Assembly (NCBI GenBank): GCA_009782215.1
Contig: WRKO01000017.1
Span: forward strand, 1 to 54,187
DNA: 54,187 nucleotides
Direction: 5' to 3'
Origin: Oscillospiraceae bacterium
Lineage (GTDB): Bacteria > Bacillota > Clostridia > Oscillospirales > UBA929
A program made the translations under genes and the position numbers. This document shows positions 33,354 through 39,858 of this stretch, piece by piece. The notes beneath the pieces were generated by a model, which saw only the letters and a list, made by a program, of their open reading frames with translations, had not been told where the DNA came from and ran no database searches. Numbering within the stretch: position 1 is the stretch's first letter; the number at the start of each line of letters is the position of its first letter.

Positions 33354-34532
33354 ATGGCGGCATTGTTGATTGTCATCATCTACATCACATTTGTCAGCTT
33401 GGGGCTGCCCGATTCCCTGCTGGGGTCGGCGTGGCCTGTTATGCGCGGGGAAATGGCCGTGCCGTCTTCATACGCCGGGTTTGTGTCGATGCTGATTGCG
33501 GGTGGGACGATTGTCGCCAGCTTGTCGTCTGACCGGCTGACCAAGAGGCTGGGCGCCGGGCCGGCGGTCTGCCTTGGGATTGCGGCGCTGGCGGCGGCGA
33601 TGTTTGGGTTTTCCGTTTCATCATCCTTTTGGATGCTTTGCGCCTTTGCCCTCCCCTATGGCCTTGGGGCGGGAACGGTTGACGCCGCGCTGAACAACTA
33701 TGTGTCCCTGCACTACGCGGCGCGGCATATGAACTGGCTCCACTCCTGCTGGGGGCTGGGCGCGTCAATCAGCCCCTCCATTATGGGGTTTTACTTAACG
33801 CGGGAGCTGGGCTGGCACAGCGGATACCGCGCTGTGGCGGTGATACAGCTTGTTTTGGCCGGCGCGCTTTTTTTCACCCTGCCCATGTGGAAAAAGCCCG
33901 GCGGAGAGGACGGCGGACGGTCTTCCTCGCCCCCGCTCAAGCTGGCTGAAATCCTTCGCATTAGGGGCGTGAGGTTTGTGCTTCCCGCTTTCTTTTCTTA
34001 TTGCGCCATTGAAATGACGGCTATTTTGTGGGTGCCCACCTATCTTGTGGATGTGCGGGGCGTTGACAGCGCGGCGGCGGCGGCGTACGCCGCCTTCTTT
34101 GTCGTCGGCGTCACGGCGGGGCGTTTTGTGTCGGGGTTTATTGCCGGGACATTGGGTGATTACGCCATGATTCGCATTGGATGCGGCGTCACCCTGCTTG
34201 GAATCACGGCTGTTTTTCTGCCGTTTGAGTCAAACACGGTTTGCCTATACGGCTTGATTGTCATTGGCCTCGGCTGCGCGCCCATTTATCCGGCCATCAT
34301 CCATTCCACCCCGGCCAACTTCGGCGCGGACAAATCAAAAGCCATCATCGGCGTCCAAATGGCCAGCGCGTATACCGGCTCGACCTTCATGCCGCCGCTG
34401 TTCGGTTTCCTGTCGGGATGGCTCGGTCTGAGGCTGCTCCCCTATTTCCTGCTGCTTTTCGCCGTCTTGATGATGACGATGATTGAATGCTTGAGACGGA
34501 GTGTTTTCCATCGCGGCGCGCCCCGCGCTTGA
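33354..34532 (+). CDS. MFS transporter
   Basis: Twelve-helix major facilitator protein of 392 aa. A typical loop 2-3 motif is seen as SSDRLTKRLGAGP near residue 60, and the N-terminal helix holds FVSLGLPDSLLGSAWP. That start resembles FucP/sugar-type or fosmidomycin-type MFS proteins, but the substrate is not decidable. ATG 33354 has GTGGAGG upstream and lies 3 bp after the GyrI-like gene. Transcription seems to end before a new promoter at 34529. Confidence 0.85.
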   Translation: MAALLIVIIYITFVSLGLPDSLLGSAWPVMRGEMAVPSSYAGFVSMLIAGGTIVASLSSDRLTKRLGAGPAVCLGIAALAAAMFGFSVSSSFWMLCAFALPYGLGAGTVDAALNNYVSLHYAARHMNWLHSCWGLGASISPSIMGFYLTRELGWHSGYRAVAVIQLVLAGALFFTLPMWKKPGGEDGGRSSSPPLKLAEILRIRGVRFVLPAFFSYCAIEMTAILWVPTYLVDVRGVDSAAAAAYAAFFVVGVTAGRFVSGFIAGTLGDYAMIRIGCGVTLLGITAVFLPFESNTVCLYGLIVIGLGCAPIYPAIIHSTPANFGADKSKAIIGVQMASAYTGSTFMPPLFGFLSGWLGLRLLPYFLLLFAVLMMTMIECLRRSVFHRGAPRA

Positions 34533-34557
34533 CTTGCGAAATGACGCGTGATACACT
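34529..34557 (+). promoter_or_regulatory. Sigma-A type promoter before the thymidylate-synthase-like gene
   Basis: TTGACT (34529-34534), a 17-bp spacer and TACACT (34552-34557) lie 24 bp before the start codon. The -35 overlaps the MFS stop. Confidence 0.7.
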
Positions 34558-34581
34558 GAGAAAAAAGGAGGAATGGGGAGA

Positions 34582-35346
34582 ATGAGAGAGAGCTTTGTTG
34601 CCGGGAGAACGCTTCCAGAGGCATATCATAACGCGCTGACTGATTTGCATGAAAACGGGGATATCGTCGATTGCCCCGACTATGACCAGCTTCAAAAAGA
34701 ATCAAGCATGACTGTTTTTGTGGAGGAGCCCACGGCCGAACCCAGAATCAGCCGCCTGATTATTGGCGGCGCCCACGAGCTCCAGCAATACGAAATGGAA
34801 GTGCTGGACGGGATTCTGGACTTTATGATCGGCGCGGGGGAACACACTTGGGAGTACACGTATCATAACCGATACGCCGGCCAACTGCCTTTTATCATCG
34901 AAGAGCTGAAGCGTAACCTCTACAGCCGCAGGGCGATTATGAGCATACGCGATTTTGCTGTGGATTCTGAAAACAAAGACCCGGCTTGCCTGCAGTCGAT
35001 TCAGTTTTTCTTTAGGGACGGGAAATTACACAGCAAGATACTGTTCCGCAGCAACGATTTGCCCGAAGCGTTCTTCTACAACGCGTTTGCCCTCATCCGT
35101 TTGCAGGAGAAGGTGGCGGCCGAGTTGAACGTTCCCGTGGGTTCCTACTGCCATCGGTCTAATTCCATGCACTGCTATGAAAAGGATTTCCAGCTTCTCG
35201 CCAACTACATCAGCGGTATCCAAACACGGGACAGGGCAGACCTGACGTATAACTACGAAGACTTTTACAAGGAGCTGATGGAGGAAGAGATTCCCTCCAT
35301 TATGAAAATGGTGGCGGATCAGAAGGCAAAGTACGGTATACGGTGA
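34582..35346 (+). CDS. Divergent thymidylate-synthase-fold enzyme
   Basis: 254-aa protein with the thymidylate synthase pattern but low overall similarity to ThyA. Expected active-site features appear in order: a double Arg (SRRAI), the nucleophile Cys 136 in DPACLQSIQF, RSND (ThyA RSxD), an Asn in FFYNAFALI, and H-x-Y in MHCYEKDF. The ThyA-type Asn, rather than the Asp of dCMP hydroxymethylases, suggests a uridylate-like substrate. The N-terminal folate side is different (EHTWEYTYHNRYAGQ). ATG 34582 is 10 nt after AAAGGAGG; ATG 34573 is too close. It precedes an AAC(6')-type gene by 19 bp. Substrate unknown. Confidence 0.72.
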   Translation: MRESFVAGRTLPEAYHNALTDLHENGDIVDCPDYDQLQKESSMTVFVEEPTAEPRISRLIIGGAHELQQYEMEVLDGILDFMIGAGEHTWEYTYHNRYAGQLPFIIEELKRNLYSRRAIMSIRDFAVDSENKDPACLQSIQFFFRDGKLHSKILFRSNDLPEAFFYNAFALIRLQEKVAAELNVPVGSYCHRSNSMHCYEKDFQLLANYISGIQTRDRADLTYNYEDFYKELMEEEIPSIMKMVADQKAKYGIR

Positions 35347-35365
35347 TGCGGGGGAGGCTTTGTCT

Positions 35366-35806
35366 GTGATTGTCCCTGTAACCAAAGAAAACGAAGACGC
35401 GTGGGCGGAGCTGTGCGTCGCGCTGTGGCCGGAAAACACCGTGGAGGATATATTCCGGGAGCGTTCGGGCGGAAGGCTGCTGCAAAACGAGTTTCTCTAT
35501 ATGGACGGCGGCGAAGCGGTCGCTTTCCTGAGCCTGTCGCTGCGGCGCGACTACGTGGAGGGTACGGATTCCAGCCCTGTCGGCTATCTCGAAGGGATAT
35601 ACGTCAAACCGGGGACACGGGGAAAAGGCGTCGGCAGAGAGCTGACCGAGTTTGCCAAGGCGTGGTCGAGGGAACGCGGCTGCTCCGAGTTTGCGTCCGA
35701 CTGCGAGCTGCACAACGAGGCGAGCAGGGCGTTCCATGAGAAAATCGGCTTTCGGGAGGAGAATCGGATTATCTGCTTCGTGATGGATTTGACGGGCGGC
35801 GCATAA
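35366..35806 (+). CDS. AAC(6')-type aminoglycoside N-acetyltransferase (GNAT)
   Basis: 146-aa GNAT enzyme closely resembling the AAC(6')-I group that acetylates the 6'-amino group of aminoglycosides. Diagnostic similarity covers DYVEGTDSSPVGYLEGIYV, then the acetyl-CoA loop TRGKGVGRELT, and GCSEFASDCELHNEASRAFH-KIGF. In known enzymes the equivalent blocks read almost the same (YVNGTETSPVGFLEGIYV; CTEFASDA). GTG 35366 is 9 nt after GGGGAGG; TTG 35360 is the alternative. It is likely cotranscribed with the thymidylate-synthase-like gene. Resistance is predicted from family, not shown. Confidence 0.85.
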   Translation: MIVPVTKENEDAWAELCVALWPENTVEDIFRERSGGRLLQNEFLYMDGGEAVAFLSLSLRRDYVEGTDSSPVGYLEGIYVKPGTRGKGVGRELTEFAKAWSRERGCSEFASDCELHNEASRAFHEKIGFREENRIICFVMDLTGGA

Positions 35807-35866
35807 AGTCTCCCCTGTCCGGCGCACAATAGGCGTATGCCGCGCGCGCCTGAGGGGGGTATCGCT

Positions 35867-36565
35867 ATGGAATCGCTTGCCCGTTCGGTTGGGCATACCG
35901 TTATACTGTATCTGGTCATCATCGTCACCATGCGGATTATGGGCAAGCGCTCGATTGGCGACATGCCGCCCAGCGAGCTGGTGGTGACCATCCTTGTGTC
36001 TGAGCTGGCGGCCATCCCCATGCAAGACCCGGAGCAGCCGCTAATCAACGGCATCATCCCCATCGTCGTCCTGCTGGTATTCAATCTCGCCCTCTCCTTC
36101 GGCTTTCTGAAGTCGCGGTTCCTTTGGCGTGTCTTCGAGGGCAAGGAGGCCATTCTGATTGAACAGGGCAGGCTCAACGAAAAGGCCATGCGCCGCAACC
36201 GCATCACCCTGACGGAACTCTTTGAAATGCTGCGACTGCAAGGCTACACCGATTTATCGCAGCTACGGTACGCCATTTTCGAGAGCAACGGGCTGCTCTC
36301 CGTCATCCCCTACGAGTCCCACAAGCCGGTCACGCCCGCCGTCACCGCCACGCAGGTACAAGAGCCGGGAATGCCGCAAATATTGATCTCCGACGGCAAG
36401 GTGATGAAAAACAAGCTCAAAACCCTCGGCCTGAACGAGCAATGGCTGCGCCGCGAACTGGCCGCCCGCGGCGTGACGGCCATCAAAGACGCTTTCATCT
36501 TCACACGGGACGAATGCGGGAATATTTATCTGGTGGCAAAGGAGAAACGGCGGACAACAGGTTGA
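35867..36565 (+). CDS. DUF421 / YetF-type membrane protein
   Basis: 232-aa protein with three N-terminal membrane helices (HTVILYLVIIVTMRIMGKRS, MPPSELVVTILVSELAAIP, IVVLLVFNLALSFGFLKSR) and the soluble YetF domain. Typical motifs are GKRSIGDMPPSE, IEQGRLNEKAMRRNRIT, LRLQGYTDLSQLRYAI and ESNGLLSVIP. Spore formers carry several paralogs, some spore-membrane proteins. ATG 35867 follows GAGGGGGG. Confidence 0.9.
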   Translation: MESLARSVGHTVILYLVIIVTMRIMGKRSIGDMPPSELVVTILVSELAAIPMQDPEQPLINGIIPIVVLLVFNLALSFGFLKSRFLWRVFEGKEAILIEQGRLNEKAMRRNRITLTELFEMLRLQGYTDLSQLRYAIFESNGLLSVIPYESHKPVTPAVTATQVQEPGMPQILISDGKVMKNKLKTLGLNEQWLRRELAARGVTAIKDAFIFTRDECGNIYLVAKEKRRTTG

Positions 36566-36582
36566 ACCGCCATTCTTTGTGG

Positions 36583-36960
36583 TTACGGCAGTTTACGCTT
36601 GAAGAGGAATATCACCCTCATGTTAGAGTCCTCACCGCTAATCGCTACTAATTCCCATCCTTCAGCACCAAGACGATTAAGTTCACCAGTGTTAATGTCC
36701 AGATAACCTCCGCTATTATCGGCTTCATTCCGCACGGGATCGAAACAATAAATCCACTTATATTCCCAACGCTCCGCGTCACTACTTGACGGACTTAATC
36801 CTACGACAGGCATATCGGCGGCGGGTGGGTTGTTGGGGGATGCGTTGTCTGCGGGGGGATTGAGATTTGAGACGCTTGGTGGCACATCCGCAACTGTGCA
36901 GGCGACAACGGATAACGCGAGGGACAGCACAAGCGCAAGAGAAAGAATACGGTTTTTCAT
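36583..36960 (-). CDS. Lipoprotein with DUF4177-like C-terminus, 125 aa
   Basis: Signal peptide MKNRILSLALVLSLALS ends in a lipobox, SVVAC, so the mature protein would be a lipid-anchored Cys protein. A Pro/Asn/Ser-rich linker (about 25-60) leads to WEYKWIYCFDP and LNRLGAEGWELVAIS. That last pattern is typical of DUF4177-like domains. ATG lies at 36960 with AAAGGGG upstream. It is divergent from an XRE regulator gene and has its own good promoter. It is AT-richer than the core genes. Function unknown. Confidence 0.85.
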   Translation of the reverse strand: MKNRILSLALVLSLALSVVACTVADVPPSVSNLNPPADNASPNNPPAADMPVVGLSPSSSDAERWEYKWIYCFDPVRNEADNSGGYLDINTGELNRLGAEGWELVAISGEDSNMRVIFLFKRKLP

Positions 36961-37010
36961 TTCAGTGTTCCCCTTTCTGTTTCACTACCTTTGTAGTAGT
37001 ATTCATTTAT

Positions 37011-37039
37011 ATTATAGTCAGTAATATTCTCCCTGTCAA
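37011..37039 (-). promoter_or_regulatory. Promoter for the lipoprotein gene
   Basis: On the minus strand TTGACA (37034-37039), a 17-bp spacer and TATAAT (37011-37016) form a full-consensus promoter. It overlaps the upstream region of the divergent XRE gene, so the XRE protein could control both. Confidence 0.85.
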
Positions 37040-37066
37040 GCCTTTATAATAAAATAGGGTGGTTTT

Positions 37067-37300
37067 ATGACAGGAAGCTCGTATGAGGAACGGTTCCGGC
37101 AGCTTGGGCTGAGAATCGCGTACTTTAGGAAATTACGGGGATATACACAAGAAACCTTTTGCGAAAAAATGGATATTTCCATATCGTACTATTCGCAAAT
37201 AGAAGCGGCAGGCTGTTACAAGCCGATAAGTCTAAAAACGCTTTATAAGATAGCCGAAGCATTGGACGTAGAACCGTATAAATTGCTGATGACCGAATAA
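37067..37300 (+). CDS. Small XRE-family HTH regulator, 77 aa
   Basis: Single helix-turn-helix domain (LRIAYFRKLRGYTQETFCEKM, then DISISYYSQIEAAG and LKTLYKIAEALDVEPYKLL). ATG 37067 follows ATAGGGTGG. TATAAT (37045-37050) lies just upstream. It is divergent from the lipoprotein gene, a common arrangement for autoregulated pairs. AT-rich. A strong terminator follows. Confidence 0.88.
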   Translation: MTGSSYEERFRQLGLRIAYFRKLRGYTQETFCEKMDISISYYSQIEAAGCYKPISLKTLYKIAEALDVEPYKLLMTE

Positions 37301-37311
37301 CGAAGAGATAA

Positions 37312-37339
37312 CCCTGCCCCCCTTTTCAGGGGGGCAGGG
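37312..37339 (+). terminator. Terminator after the XRE gene
   Basis: Perfect 11-bp GC stem (37312-37322 with 37329-37339), loop TTTTCA, with CTTTTTA a few bases downstream. Confidence 0.8.
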
Positions 37340-37365
37340 CACAGCTTTTTACTTTACGCAACAGA

Positions 37366-37381
37366 CACGATATATATCGTG
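37366..37381. other. 16-bp perfect palindrome
   Basis: CACGATATATATCGTG is a perfect palindrome 12 bp before the repeated lysC end. It could be a protein-binding site or a trace of the insertion. No partner is visible. Confidence 0.4.
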
Positions 37382-37392
37382 CCCCCGCGTCC

Positions 37393-37430
37393 CTACCCAA
37401 AAAACTCCTGATGGATGACCTGCACGGCGC
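37393..37430 (-). repeat. Locus B repeat, second copy of the lysC 3' end
   Basis: 38 bp in direct orientation match 38108-38145 at 36 positions. Read on the minus strand it gives AVQVIHQE, two altered codons and the stop, that is, the aspartokinase C-terminus. It lies beyond the toxin-antitoxin pair. Confidence 0.88.
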
Positions 37431-37474
37431 ATACAGCGCGGTGGCGTACAATAGAATAAAACCGCCGACTGCCG

Positions 37475-37738
37475 CTATGTATCGTCGTAATGTCCCTTGC
37501 AGGCGAAAACCAGCAGATTTTTCTTTTCGTCAAAATTATAGATAAGTCTGTTTGAGTGGTCTATATGTCTGCTCCAAGCCTTACGGTATTTCAAGGGCTC
37601 CGGCTTCCCAATGCCTTTATTTAGCCCGTTTCGTTCGATGTCTTTTATAAGCTCGTTAATGCGTTTCAGTGTCTTTTTATCGTTTGTCTGCCATGAAAGG
37701 TAATCGTCCCATGCTTTGTCAGACCAAATTTTATTCAT
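37475..37738 (-). CDS. yoeB: YoeB/Txe-type mRNA interferase toxin
   Basis: 87-aa RelE-superfamily toxin that cuts mRNA in the ribosomal A site. KIWSDKAWDDYLSWQTNDKK, then INELIKDIERNG, GKPEPLKY, SRHIDHSNRLIY and the ending CKGHYDDT match Txe/YoeB, including the C-terminal H-Y used in catalysis. Its start overlaps the antitoxin stop by 8 bp. It lies within the cargo bracketed by the lysC-end repeats and is AT-rich compared with lysC. Confidence 0.93.
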   Translation of the reverse strand: MNKIWSDKAWDDYLSWQTNDKKTLKRINELIKDIERNGLNKGIGKPEPLKYRKAWSRHIDHSNRLIYNFDEKKNLLVFACKGHYDDT

Positions 37739-37985
37739 CGTCCACCTCTATGAGGTCATGTATCTTTCCCTCACCTCTTGCGATTTGCGCCATTGAACGG
37801 TCGAGCATATCCAAGTAAGCCGCGTTTTTTGCGGCTTTCATCAGTGCGTTATATTCGTCAAGGCTTATAATGACTACGTTTTTTTCGTCTTTTCGGGTCA
37901 CGATAACCGTTTCATAATGGTCTGTCACCTTGTCGCAATAGTCTTTCAAGCGGTTACGGATAGTGGAATAGTTTACAGCCAGCAT
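37731..37985 (-). CDS. yefM: YefM/Phd-type antitoxin
   Basis: 84-aa antitoxin. The N-terminal DNA-binding fold (MLAVNYSTIRNRLKDYCDKV) and VIVTRKDEKNVVIISLDEYNAL are typical. The C-terminal part, from about residue 50, should wrap the toxin. It is first in the operon and overlaps the toxin gene by 8 bp. A promoter with YefM-like operator words lies directly upstream. Confidence 0.94.
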   Translation of the reverse strand: MLAVNYSTIRNRLKDYCDKVTDHYETVIVTRKDEKNVVIISLDEYNALMKAAKNAAYLDMLDRSMAQIARGEGKIHDLIEVDDE

Positions 37986-38004
37986 AACATCAAATCCTTT
38001 TCCA

Positions 38005-38046
38005 TATTGTACTTATTATTGTACAATATATTGCACGCATTGTCAA
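38005..38046 (-). promoter_or_regulatory. Promoter and likely YefM operator of the toxin-antitoxin operon
   Basis: On the minus strand TTGACA (38041-38046), a 17-bp spacer and TACAAT (38018-38023) give a near-consensus promoter. Overlapping and just downstream are TGTACA (38020-38025) and TGTACT (38008-38013), 12 bp apart. In E. coli, YefM-YoeB binds two repeats with TGTACA cores about 12 bp apart, so this looks like an autoregulatory operator. Confidence 0.8.
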
Positions 38047-38107
38047 GCGGTTGATTCCGTTCCCTCCGCAAAAATAAATTTTCCACACAGAACCCGCCGT
38101 TTGCCGC

Positions 38108-38145
38108 CTACCCGAAAAATTCCTGATGGATGACCTGCACGGCGC
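38108..38145 (-). repeat. Locus B repeat, native lysC 3' end
   Basis: The last 38 bp of lysC, stop included. 36 of 38 positions match 37393-37430 in the same orientation. Between the copies lie 677 bp carrying yefM/yoeB and its promoter. Confidence 0.88.
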
Positions 38146-39313
38146 GGTCGGAGTCGGCGAGGTCGATTAGGACGCTTACTTTAATCTCGCTGGTGGAAAT
38201 CATTTGGATATTGACGCCCGCCCGGGCCAGCGCGGTGAACATCCGCGCCGCGACGCCGGGGTTGTTGGCCATGCCCGCGCCCACGGCGGACACCTTGCTG
38301 ATATGGTCGCTGACCACCAGCGTCTCATAGGCGAGGGAGTCTTTATGCTCCTCTATCAGCGAGCGGGCTTCCGGTAAATCGCTCTTGGTGACGGTGAAGC
38401 TGATGTCTTTGGTGTTGTGCCGCCCGATGGATTGCAGGATGATATCCACATTGATTTTCTGCCGCGCCAGCAGCGAGAATATATTGCTCGCCACGCCCGG
38501 CACGTCGGCAAGCCCCACCAAGGCGATGCGCGCCACATTGTTATCGCGGGCGACGCCCGAAACCTGCATATTTTCCATTTTGACAACCTCCTTAACAATG
38601 GTGCCGGGCTGATTGAGGAAGGACGACAGCACCTCCAGCTTGACGCGGAAACGCTTCGCCATCTCCACCGAGCGGCTTGCCAGCACCTGCGCGCCCAGCG
38701 ACGCCAGCTCCAGCATTTCGTCAAAGCTGATTTCCTTCAGCTTCCGCGCCTCCGGGACAATGCGCGGGTCGGCGGTGTAGACGCCGTCCACATCGGTGTA
38801 GATTTGGCACAAATCAGCCTTGAGCGCCGAAGCGAACGCCACGGCGGTGGTGTCGGAGCCGCCCCGCCCGATGGTGGTCACGTCGCCGAACCTGTTGATT
38901 CCCTGAAACCCGGCGATGATGACGATGTTGTTTTTATCCAGCTCCATCCGCACCCGCTCGGGGTCGATTTTTTGAATGCGCGCCACGGAATGGTTGGAGT
39001 CGGTCTGCATCCCCGCCTGCCAGCCGGTCAGCGAAATGACCGGGAACCCCATTTTTTCCACCGTCATAGCCAGCAGCGACGCGGACATCTGCTCCCCGCA
39101 AGCCAAGAGCATATCTGTCTCGCGCCGGGACGCGCCGGGATTGATGGAGGCGATTTTGCCCAGCAAGTCGTCCGTCGTATCGCCTTGAGCGCTCACGACG
39201 ACGACAATCTGATGGCCCGCCACATGGCTGTTTGCGATAATCCGAGCCGCGTTGCTCAGCTTATCGTCATCCGCCACCGACGAGCCGCCGAATTTTTTCA
39301 CAATCAGGGACAA
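38108..39313 (-). CDS. lysC: Aspartokinase
   Basis: 401-aa aspartate kinase, the first step to lysine, threonine and methionine. KKFGGSSV opens the kinase domain, and GFQGINRFGDVTTIGRGGSD and ADPRIV follow. Two C-terminal ACT domains (VARIALVGLADVPGVASNIF; VSAVGAGMANNPGVAARMF) give feedback control. I chose TTG 39313 (MSLIVKKFGG), about 9 nt after GAAAGGA; TTG 39316 and 39322 are possible. Its last 38 bp are repeated at 37393-37430 beyond the toxin-antitoxin cargo. Confidence 0.95.
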   Translation of the reverse strand: MSLIVKKFGGSSVADDDKLSNAARIIANSHVAGHQIVVVVSAQGDTTDDLLGKIASINPGASRRETDMLLACGEQMSASLLAMTVEKMGFPVISLTGWQAGMQTDSNHSVARIQKIDPERVRMELDKNNIVIIAGFQGINRFGDVTTIGRGGSDTTAVAFASALKADLCQIYTDVDGVYTADPRIVPEARKLKEISFDEMLELASLGAQVLASRSVEMAKRFRVKLEVLSSFLNQPGTIVKEVVKMENMQVSGVARDNNVARIALVGLADVPGVASNIFSLLARQKINVDIILQSIGRHNTKDISFTVTKSDLPEARSLIEEHKDSLAYETLVVSDHISKVSAVGAGMANNPGVAARMFTALARAGVNIQMISTSEIKVSVLIDLADSDRAVQVIHQEFFG

Positions 39314-39335
39314 CAAAGTCAATCCTTTCGTTTAT

Positions 39336-39384
39336 GTTTACAGCACCCGCAGTGTTGTTCCGTCGGTGAAGGTGTGGTGCGGGG
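39336..39384 (-). repeat. Locus C repeat, second copy of the hom 3' end
   Basis: 49 bp match 39810-39858 at 47 positions, in direct orientation, stop included. Further upstream on the minus strand the reading continues as DSKIHHITPHH, close to the DSIHSAPHH of hom but not identical. So the copy looks like the end of a slightly different hom allele rather than a fresh duplicate. It lies just before lysC. Confidence 0.9.
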
Positions 39385-39404
39385 TGATATGGTGTATCTT
39401 TGAG

Positions 39405-39713
39405 TCAATGCTGATATACAAGCTCTCCTGTTCGCATAACTTCCTCAACAAACCCCGTTTCATCTTCTTGGCTGTCTAGTAAAATCGGTTCGATAGCCGT
39501 ATTTACATCCCATGTAAGACCGGATAACTTTACACAGGTTTGGAACCAATCACCCGTGAACCCGTCAAAGATAACGGCTATATCAATGTCGCTGGCCTCA
39601 ATCGCAGTATCCTTAGCACACGAGCCGAATAAGATAACCTTATTCGGTGACATTTCCTTGACAACCGCATCGGCGTATTTCCGGGCAATGACTAAAGCTG
39701 TTGCTTTATCCAT
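39405..39713 (-). CDS. MNT-type nucleotidyltransferase (orphan partner of a broken HEPN gene)
   Basis: 102-aa minimal nucleotidyltransferase with GSCAKDTAIEASDIDIAV (GS-x10-DxD) intact. ATG at 39713. It overlaps the end of a truncated HEPN gene, as in the intact module at 21220-21902. With the toxin gone it may be a leftover antitoxin. Its last codons and stop run into the repeated hom end. Confidence 0.87.
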   Translation of the reverse strand: MDKATALVIARKYADAVVKEMSPNKVILFGSCAKDTAIEASDIDIAVIFDGFTGDWFQTCVKLSGLTWDVNTAIEPILLDSQEDETGFVEEVMRTGELVYQH

Positions 39714-39811
39714 GTTAAAAATACCTCGGTTCTTTCAATAAGCGTTCCGCAATATTCCCAATTAAGGACTTCGGCAATTTTTGTTTTGTATTCTGATATT
39801 CCTATCGGCGT
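39692..39811 (-). pseudogene. Remnant of a HEPN toxin gene (C-terminal fragment)
   Basis: Minus-strand translation gives PIGISEYKTKIAEV, NWEYCGTLIERTEVF and LTWIKQQL before a stop, the typical end of a HEPN protein (intact relative: ETEGFLCWIKQRL). It overlaps the MNT start by 22 bp, as intact pairs do. The homology begins directly after the hom stop codon, so everything upstream in the gene was lost at the junction. Confidence 0.8.
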
Positions 39812-39858
39812 TTACATCACCCGCAGCGTTGTTCCGTCGGTGAAGGTGTGGTGCGGGG
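39810..39858 (-). repeat. Locus C repeat, native hom 3' end
   Basis: Last 47 bp of hom with the stop plus 2 bp. 47 of 49 positions are identical to 39336-39384. Between the copies lie 425 bp with the HEPN remnant and the MNT gene. Confidence 0.9.

Noticed and set aside
39336..39420. ATTGACT shared by the lysC start and the left end of the repeated hom sequence, as a junction microhomology like TGAT at locus A
   Set aside because: Only 7 bp match and nothing upstream does, so chance cannot be excluded.
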